Shown in pieces: positions 5,983 through 9,102 of a DNA stretch of 9,102 nt. The notes beneath the pieces are model-generated. The model saw only the letters and a list, made by a program, of their open reading frames with translations. It searched no databases and was not told the origin of the DNA. How positions within the stretch are numbered: position 1 is the first letter of the stretch; each line of letters starts with the position of its first letter. The translations under genes were made by a program, and so were the position numbers. The stretch is from positions 1-9,102 of the forward strand of contig JAIOQC010000024.1 in assembly GCA_021413565.1 (NCBI GenBank), in the 5' to 3' direction. This DNA comes from Candidatus Nomurabacteria bacterium (lineage in GTDB: Bacteria; Patescibacteriota; Minisyncoccia; Phycocordibacterales; UBA9973).

Positions 5983-6489
5983 CTAAGTTGAAGCAGGTGA
6001 GTCTATAATTTCTTTATATTCATCAATCATTTTCTGAGCAGTAAGCAAACTGCTAGGATCTTGAAATCGATCAGCTGTTTCTTTTAAGGCTTCGAAAACA
6101 GGGATAGCTTCCGTTGCGATTTCCTTCAGATTTCTCGATTGTTTTACTGTTTTGATTAGGTCGAACATAGATTCAACGAGTTCCTGATTAAATCTTTTAC
6201 CTTTTTCTCCTTTCATTGAAATACCGATCATGTTTCCTGCCCTATCAGGTGTGTGCAGACTACTTCCAAGGGGAGCATAAAAAGAACACCAATTCATAGG
6301 GTTGAGATAGATATAAGTAGGATCTTCTATGTTGCCTAGGGAGTGAGCTTTCTTTTTTGGGGTACCTCTCACTTCGTAGTCGGCATCATAGTCTTCATTA
6401 TATTTAGCGAAAGCCAATTCTTTGGTAAGGGATTCAATATTATTTTCAGGGTTACTGTTCTTATTGTCTAGCTTGAAATTGTTTTCCAT
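5983..6489 (-). CDS. Hypothetical soluble protein, 168 residues
   Basis: I do not recognise this family. The protein is soluble and charged, with no signal peptide or membrane helix. The N-terminal 50 residues are Asn/Glu/Asp/Lys-rich and probably flexible. The middle part has TYIYLNPMNWCSFYAPLGSS and HTPDRAGNMIGISMKG, which look like a folded core. The C-terminal 70 residues are helix-prone (QELVESMFDLIKTVKQ, EAIPVFEALKETADRF, AQKMIDEYKEIID). The ATG at 6487-6489 has no Shine-Dalgarno; a TAAAAT 6 nt upstream suggests a leaderless message. It lies in the accessory-looking stretch next to repeat R1. No toxin or phage motif can be seen. Confidence 0.7.
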   Translation of the reverse strand: MENNFKLDNKNSNPENNIESLTKELAFAKYNEDYDADYEVRGTPKKKAHSLGNIEDPTYIYLNPMNWCSFYAPLGSSLHTPDRAGNMIGISMKGEKGKRFNQELVESMFDLIKTVKQSRNLKEIATEAIPVFEALKETADRFQDPSSLLTAQKMIDEYKEIIDSPAST

Positions 6490-6495
6490 AAGTTT

Positions 6496-6501
6496 ATTTT
6501 A
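6496..6501 (-). promoter_or_regulatory. -10 box for the 5983-6489 gene (leaderless spacing)
   Basis: TAAAAT on the minus strand lies 6 nt before the ATG. Just upstream, ACTCAA and TTGAGT (about 6502-6531) form an inverted repeat that could be an operator or a small hairpin. The -35 region is not clear. Confidence 0.35.
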
Positions 6502-6553
6502 ACTCAAATCTAGGAATTTGGGTACTTGAGTCTACCAATACTAAATACTTCGG

Positions 6554-6688
6554 GCGGAGACGGTGGGACCGCGAGTACGCTTTTCGGCTACCACGTAGTC
6601 ATGTACTTTTCGATGCACTAAAATGCATAACGAAAAGTCTTTCGAATCTCTCAAGGAAGTGCCGCAGGGCACTTCCTCGTCTCCACGC
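6554..6688 (-). repeat. Repeat element R1 with tRNA-Ser acceptor-like ends
   Basis: This is a 135-bp non-coding element. Plus-strand positions 6554-6586 match R2 (7412-7444) at 32 of 33 bases, and the first 15 bases (GCGGAGACGGTGGGA) are identical to 7604-7618 at the 3' end of tRNA-Ser. The far end carries CGTCTCC (6678-6684), complementary to the beginning, so the ends can pair like the tRNA acceptor stem. Inside are two strong hairpins: CTTTTCG-ATGCA paired with its complement (6606-6637), and a perfect 10-bp AGGAAGTGCC stem (6654-6677) directly beside the terminal CGTCTCC. It is either a structured RNA, a MITE-like repeat or a tRNA-derived remnant. No target duplication is obvious. Confidence 0.7.
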
Positions 6689-6717
6689 AAAAAAAAGCCC
6701 CCCTAGGGCAATTTTTT
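6689..6717. terminator. Terminator hairpin between R1 and R3
   Basis: GCCC (6697-6700) and GGGC (6706-6709) flank a CCCTA loop, with eight A on the left and six T on the right. It is therefore a short intrinsic terminator on both strands. On the minus strand it follows the Imm26-like gene (stop 6774) and the partial repeat end R3, and precedes R1. Confidence 0.7.
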
Positions 6718-6723
6718 CAAAAC

Positions 6724-6740
6724 GCGGAGACTACGAGACC
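6724..6740 (-). repeat. R3, isolated repeat end
   Basis: GCGGAGACTACGAGACC matches the first 17 bases of R2 (7412-7428) at 14 positions and is in the same orientation. Only this end is present; no partner CGTCTCC end or matching interior is found. It looks like a truncated or solo copy of the repeat. Confidence 0.5.
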
Positions 6741-6773
6741 AAGTCATAACCAATACTGAGAAAGAAAACCATA

Positions 6774-7280
6774 CTAATCCGGCGAATAGTTGATCACCTG
6801 CCTACCTGCTTTTAACCATTCTATTATCGATTCAGGTGATACAATGACAGAATCTGGTAAATCTTTGTACTCGTTGGTCATTTCTCCAATCTTAGTGGCT
6901 TTTGCAAAGTCACCTTTCCAGATATACCAATCGTCAGACTTTTCGACATAGAATTTTGTGTCTTTTGTGCACTTAAAGGTGGGTGGTTCAAAAGTACTTT
7001 CAATGGGTGTGTTTCCAATCTTTGTCCAATATCCTTCTTCCAGCCCCTCAAATACTCTAGTAAAACCATAGAAAGCTACTGAACTACTGGTGATATCTTC
7101 TAAAGAAGTACATGTTTCATTATTAAAAGAAAAAGCTCTAATTAGATGTCCCGCTAGAAAGCTATCATCCTTATACAAAAACTGAAAATACCCTTTTTTA
7201 TTACCATCTAAATTAGATTGAAAAATATCTCCTGATTTGAGAATAATTCCCCCTTTCTTTATTTCATCAGTCATATTCAT
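6774..7280 (-). CDS. Imm26-like immunity protein (tentative)
   Basis: The 168-residue soluble protein has the features I associate with Imm26-type immunity proteins of polymorphic toxin systems. It has an early KSGDIFQSNLDGNKKGYFQFL (15-35), an LIRAF strand, VAFYGFTRVFEGLEEGYWTKIGN (68-90), a DDWYIWKG segment (115-122) and a C-terminal SPESIIEWLKAG helix (148-159). Such proteins neutralise a cognate toxin in the cytoplasm. No toxin gene is visible, so it may be an orphan that protects against neighbours. The ATG at 7278-7280 is supported by a near-consensus promoter ending 8 nt upstream; a second in-frame ATG lies 6 nt further in. It sits between direct copies of the tRNA-Ser 3' end. The family assignment is from recalled similarity and could be wrong. 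Confidence 0.6.
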   Translation of the reverse strand: MNMTDEIKKGGIILKSGDIFQSNLDGNKKGYFQFLYKDDSFLAGHLIRAFSFNNETCTSLEDITSSSVAFYGFTRVFEGLEEGYWTKIGNTPIESTFEPPTFKCTKDTKFYVEKSDDWYIWKGDFAKATKIGEMTNEYKDLPDSVIVSPESIIEWLKAGRQVINYSPD

Positions 7281-7288
7281 ATGAGTTA

Positions 7289-7316
7289 ATTATAGCAATA
7301 GGCAATTTCTTGTCCA
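7289..7316 (-). promoter_or_regulatory. Strong promoter of the Imm26-like gene
   Basis: On the minus strand TGGACA (7311-7316), a 16-nt spacer and TATAAT (7289-7294) preceded by TGC (extended -10) give the best sigma70-type promoter in the window. The ATG is 8 nt after the -10 box, leaving a leader of only 0-2 nt. Confidence 0.75.
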
Positions 7317-7369
7317 GTTTTAGAGAAAATGATGATACATAAATAAGACAATAAAACTAAGCCAAACGT

Positions 7370-7408
7370 AGGGGGTTAAATTTCTATTTAAGTAAAATTT
7401 AACCCCCT
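7370..7408. repeat. Long perfect hairpin beside R2
   Basis: A perfect 14-bp inverted repeat (AGGGGGTTAAATTT and complement at 7395-7408) surrounds an 11-nt loop. It lies between R2 and the promoter of the Imm26-like gene. No U run follows on either strand, so it is not a canonical terminator. It could be part of the repeat element or a barrier structure. Confidence 0.6.
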
Positions 7409-7411
7409 GTT

Positions 7412-7560
7412 GCGGAGACGGTGAGACCGCGAGTACGCTTTTCGAATCTTACAGATTCTGTACACCTTTCGTATTTATTCGGATGAATACATCCTCATAA
7501 ATATACTCAAGGTCTTCAAATCTCACACGTAAAGTACTCAAGTACTTTACTCGTCTCCGC
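7412..7560 (-). repeat. Repeat element R2 with tRNA-Ser acceptor-like ends
   Basis: The 149-bp non-coding element is bounded by a perfect 9-bp inverted repeat, GCGGAGACG (7412-7420) and CGTCTCCGC (7552-7560). The 7-bp core equals the acceptor stem of the tRNA-Ser 45 bp away. A second nested pair, GTGAGA (7421-7426) with TCTCAC (7521-7526), extends it. A perfect 10-bp hairpin GTAAAGTACT with a CA loop (7529-7550) occupies the place of the R1 hairpin, with a different sequence but the same pairing. A small GAATCT/AGATTC hairpin lies near 7444-7458. The stretch 7281-7604 otherwise contains no gene: only the promoter, the 7370-7408 hairpin, R2 and the tRNA terminator. Confidence 0.75.
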
Positions 7561-7562
7561 AA

Positions 7563-7599
7563 ACAAAAATGGCTCGACTAAAGTCGAACTCATTTTTGT
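7563..7599 (-). terminator. Terminator of tRNA-Ser
   Basis: ACAAAAATG (7563-7571) pairs with CATTTTTGT (7591-7599), with an inner CGACT/AGTCG hairpin (7575-7586). Read on the minus strand, the 3' arm ends in a U run a few bases after the tRNA 3' end, so it terminates the tRNA transcript before R2. Confidence 0.75.
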
Positions 7600-7604
7600 A
7601 TTTG

Positions 7605-7691
7605 CGGAGACGGTGGGATTTGAACCCACGAGGCCGATTAAGACCTGCCTCCTTAGCAAGGAGGTACGTTAGACCACTCCGACACGTCTCC
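7605..7691 (-). tRNA. tRNA-Ser (anticodon GCU)
   Basis: The 87-nt minus-strand gene folds as a class II tRNA. It has a 7-bp acceptor stem GGAGACG/CGTCTCC, the D arm with GAGTGGTCTAA, an anticodon stem CCTCC/GGAGG around loop TTGCTAA (anticodon GCT, reading AGC and AGU), a long variable arm and a T arm GTGGG-TTCAAAT-CCCAC. The discriminator base is G, as usual for serine. The CCA end is not encoded (CAA follows), so it must be added after transcription. It lies 42 bp after the malic enzyme stop and may be transcribed with it; a 7-bp hairpin ACTATCA/TGATAGT (7708-7725) between them lacks a U tract. Confidence 0.97.
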
Positions 7692-7733
7692 ATAAACACT
7701 TATTTAGACTATCACATTTGATAGTTGTTGTCT

Positions 7734-8879
7734 TCATTTATATTTCTTTACCGTTTCAGCGACAATATTTACCACTTCTTTGTCGAACATAGTTGGTAGT
7801 ATTTTTTCTGTTGATATATCGGTCACATAATCTGCAAGTGCTTGCGCAATACCACTGAACATTTCAATCTTGAACTGAGGAATATTTGATTCAAGCATTC
7901 CTTTAAATATTCCAGGAAAGACCAGAGAGTTGTTAAGTTGATTAGGAAAATCACTTCGGCCAGTTGCTACAACATACGCACCAGCTTCTTTTGCTTCATC
8001 TGGCATTATCTCAGGAGTTGGATTTGCTAATCCAAAGATAATTGGTTTTTCATTCATTGAACGAACCATATCTTGTGAAAGCACCCCAGGCTTTGATAAT
8101 CCTATAAATACATCCGCATTTTTAATTGCATCAGTAAGGCTTCCCTCAAAAGCATCTGCAATGCTTCCTCTTAATAATTCCTTTTTTTCTGTAGTTAAAT
8201 CAGTTCTATCTTTATGAACAATTCCTTTGCTGTCTATATATAGAATGTTTGTAATGCCATAAATAATAAGCAATCGTGCAGTAGCCACTCCTGCTGCTCC
8301 AATACCACTAATGACCACACGCACATCTTTTGTTTTACCTACAAGTTTTATTGAATTAATTAAACCAGCAAGTGTCACTGTCGCTGCTCCCCACTGGTCA
8401 TCATGCATTACAGGAATATCAAGTTCATTGCGAAGTCGTTCCTCAATTTCAAAACAACGAGGAGCAGAGATGTCTTCTAAATTAATTCCACCAAATACTG
8501 GAGCAATTTGTTTTACAGCTTTGATTATTTCTTCTGTATCTTGCGTGTCTAGGCAAATTGGAAATGCATCTACTCCTGCAAACTCTTTAAATATTGCTGC
8601 CTTACCTTCCATCACTGGAATAGATGCCAATGCACCAAGATTACCGAGACCTAAAATTGCAGAACCATCACTAACTATGGCAATAGTATTTCTTTTGAGT
8701 GTGTATTCACGAGCAAGTGATGGGTCACGTGCAATCTCACGAGACACTTCAGCAACTCCAGGGCTATATGCCAAAGAAAGTACTTCTTTTGAATCAAGTT
8801 TTACTTTACTAATCATTTCTATCTTGCCATGGTGTTCTTTGTGTAGTTCTAGTGATTTTTTATAGATGTCATTTTGCAT
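7734..8879 (-). CDS. NAD(P)-dependent malic enzyme (malate dehydrogenase, oxaloacetate-decarboxylating)
   Basis: This cytosolic enzyme converts malate and NAD(P)+ to pyruvate, CO2 and NAD(P)H. At 381 residues it is the short bacterial/archaeal type without the phosphotransacetylase domain of MaeB. Motifs include AYSPGVA (37-43, Y38 the likely acid), EGKAAIFKEFAGVDAFPI (91-108, K93 the likely base), NLEDI (133-137), MHDDQWG (158-164, metal-binding Asp), the Rossmann loop SGIGAAGVATARLL (191-204), and ANPTPE and TGRSDFPNQLNNSLVFPGIFKG (307-328). The usual HDDQHGTA reads HDDQWGAA here, an uncommon substitution. D216 after the second Rossmann strand suggests NAD preference, an inference. The start is ATG 8877-8879; a weak TACACT lies 6 nt upstream. 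tRNA-Ser follows downstream. Confidence 0.95.
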   Translation of the reverse strand: MQNDIYKKSLELHKEHHGKIEMISKVKLDSKEVLSLAYSPGVAEVSREIARDPSLAREYTLKRNTIAIVSDGSAILGLGNLGALASIPVMEGKAAIFKEFAGVDAFPICLDTQDTEEIIKAVKQIAPVFGGINLEDISAPRCFEIEERLRNELDIPVMHDDQWGAATVTLAGLINSIKLVGKTKDVRVVISGIGAAGVATARLLIIYGITNILYIDSKGIVHKDRTDLTTEKKELLRGSIADAFEGSLTDAIKNADVFIGLSKPGVLSQDMVRSMNEKPIIFGLANPTPEIMPDEAKEAGAYVVATGRSDFPNQLNNSLVFPGIFKGMLESNIPQFKIEMFSGIAQALADYVTDISTEKILPTMFDKEVVNIVAETVKKYK

Positions 8880-8904
8880 ATCTGTAGTGTACTATTAGAA
8901 CTAG

Positions 8905-8928
8905 AAAAAAACCATACTATCTGGTATG
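8905..8928 (-). terminator. Possible minus-strand terminator
   Basis: On the minus strand CATAC and GTATG form a 5-bp stem with a 6-nt loop, followed by a G and seven U. It would end any leftward transcript entering from the right edge, upstream of the malic enzyme gene. The stem is short, hence moderate confidence. Confidence 0.45.
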
Positions 8929-8929
8929 C

Positions 8930-8959
8930 TAAACAAGTTATATATCAACGATATATAAT
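8930..8959 (+). promoter_or_regulatory. Candidate plus-strand promoter with palindromic operator
   Basis: TAAACA (8930-8935), an 18-nt spacer and TATAAT (8954-8959) place a start near 8965, exactly at the first base of the closing helix of the candidate RNA. A perfect palindrome ATATATC-AAC-GATATAT (8940-8956) lies across the spacer and overlaps the -10 box, so it could bind a repressor. Confidence 0.45.
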
Positions 8960-8964
8960 AAAAA

Positions 8965-9102
8965 GGCGTGGATATGAAATATGGACTGCTCCATATTTCA
9001 TCCGTTCAGTCATAAACTGACAAACTTATATGCGATAGCATGAGTTTGAGGGTAGGGTCCGGGAGGACACTCAGCCACGCCGACTGAGCATAGCGAAGGA
9101 GG
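8965..9102 (+). ncRNA. Candidate structured RNA or riboswitch leader (continues past window)
   Basis: GGCGTGG (8965-8971) can pair with CCACGCC (9075-9081), enclosing four hairpins. They are a perfect 12-bp stem with a CTGC loop (8974-9001), TCAGT/ACTGA (9006-9020), CAAACT/AGTTTG with an inner ATGC-GATA-GCAT (9021-9048), and GTCC-GGGA-GGAC with a GNRA tetraloop (9057-9068). CTCAG (9070-9074) can alternatively pair with CTGAG (9084-9088), which would loop out the 3' arm of the closing helix, a possible switch. No protein frame fits. It does not match any riboswitch or housekeeping RNA that I can place. The minus strand could equally be the RNA, since CCACGCC there is followed by five U. Confidence 0.45.

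Noticed and set aside
6554..6688. Second or pseudo tRNA-Ser gene
   Set aside because: Only the acceptor stem and part of the T-arm 3' strand match. There is no anticodon arm or T loop in the right place, so tRNA-like repeat is the more honest description.
6554..7618. CRISPR array
   Set aside because: The repeated ends are few, unevenly spaced and belong to larger hairpin elements. There is no regular repeat-spacer pattern and no cas gene.
8311..8865. 184-codon plus-strand frame opposite the malic enzyme
   Set aside because: It is an antisense shadow of a clearly recognised enzyme, Ser-rich and with no domain features. The same applies to frames opposite the reductase and adenosyltransferase genes.
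9051..9081. Resemblance to the SRP RNA domain IV tip (GGTCCGGGAGG)
   Set aside because: The 3' side reads GGACACTCAGCC and lacks the conserved AGCAG of the symmetric loop. The closing helix encloses several hairpins rather than one long rod.
8965..9102. Start of RNase P RNA or tmRNA
   Set aside because: The window ends in GGAGG, which could begin GAGGAAAGUCC, but the preceding hairpins do not match the P1-P3 layout and no tRNA-like domain is seen. There is not enough sequence to claim either.

Overview
The window reads as a stretch of a small, AT-rich bacterial genome, most likely from the Candidate Phyla Radiation (Patescibacteria, Parcubacteria-like). This is an inference from several things: an adenosylcobalamin-dependent ribonucleotide reductase, a free-standing SWIB/MDM2-domain protein, DoxX-like and multi-pass membrane proteins of a kind I associate with these genomes, weak or absent Shine-Dalgarno sequences, and several starts that sit 6-8 nt behind a -10 box (leaderless or nearly so). 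All recognisable genes lie on the minus strand, so the map reads right to left. The exceptions are one doubtful small ORF and one candidate RNA.

Left third (1-4200), a cobalamin module. In transcription order it holds an ECF-type S-component-like membrane protein (3569-4114), a class II ribonucleotide reductase with an ATP cone (1353-3572, 4-nt ATGA overlap) and a PduO-type cob(I)alamin adenosyltransferase (765-1349, 3-nt gap). A new promoter and a cobalamin riboswitch with an intrinsic terminator follow (about 546-757). Behind the riboswitch are a membrane-anchored DUF4430 protein (74-538) and the first 22 codons of a signal-peptide protein cut by the window edge. The reading is B12 uptake, conversion to adenosylcobalamin and use in dNTP synthesis, with the surface-capture genes under B12 feedback control.

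Middle (4200-5900). Two strong bidirectional hairpin terminators (4364-4398, 4438-4471) separate this module from a SWIB protein plus DoxX-like membrane protein operon (4487-5201) and a PQ-loop-like seven-helix-type membrane protein (5306-5884).

Right-middle (5900-7700), an accessory-looking region. It has two unrecognised or weakly recognised 168-residue proteins; the one at 6774-7280 resembles Imm26-type immunity proteins. Between and around them are hairpin-rich intergenic elements of 135-149 bp (R1 6554-6688, R2 7412-7560, and a partial end at 6724-6740). Their ends copy the acceptor stem of the tRNA-Ser(GCU) gene at 7605-7691. This repeat family is the least explained feature here.

Right end (7700-9102). 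A malic enzyme gene (7734-8879) is followed by a hairpin-rich segment (8965-9081), closed by a 7-bp helix and preceded by a good TATAAT on the plus strand. It looks like the start of a structured RNA or riboswitch leader running off the window. No CRISPR array, transposase or integrase is visible.
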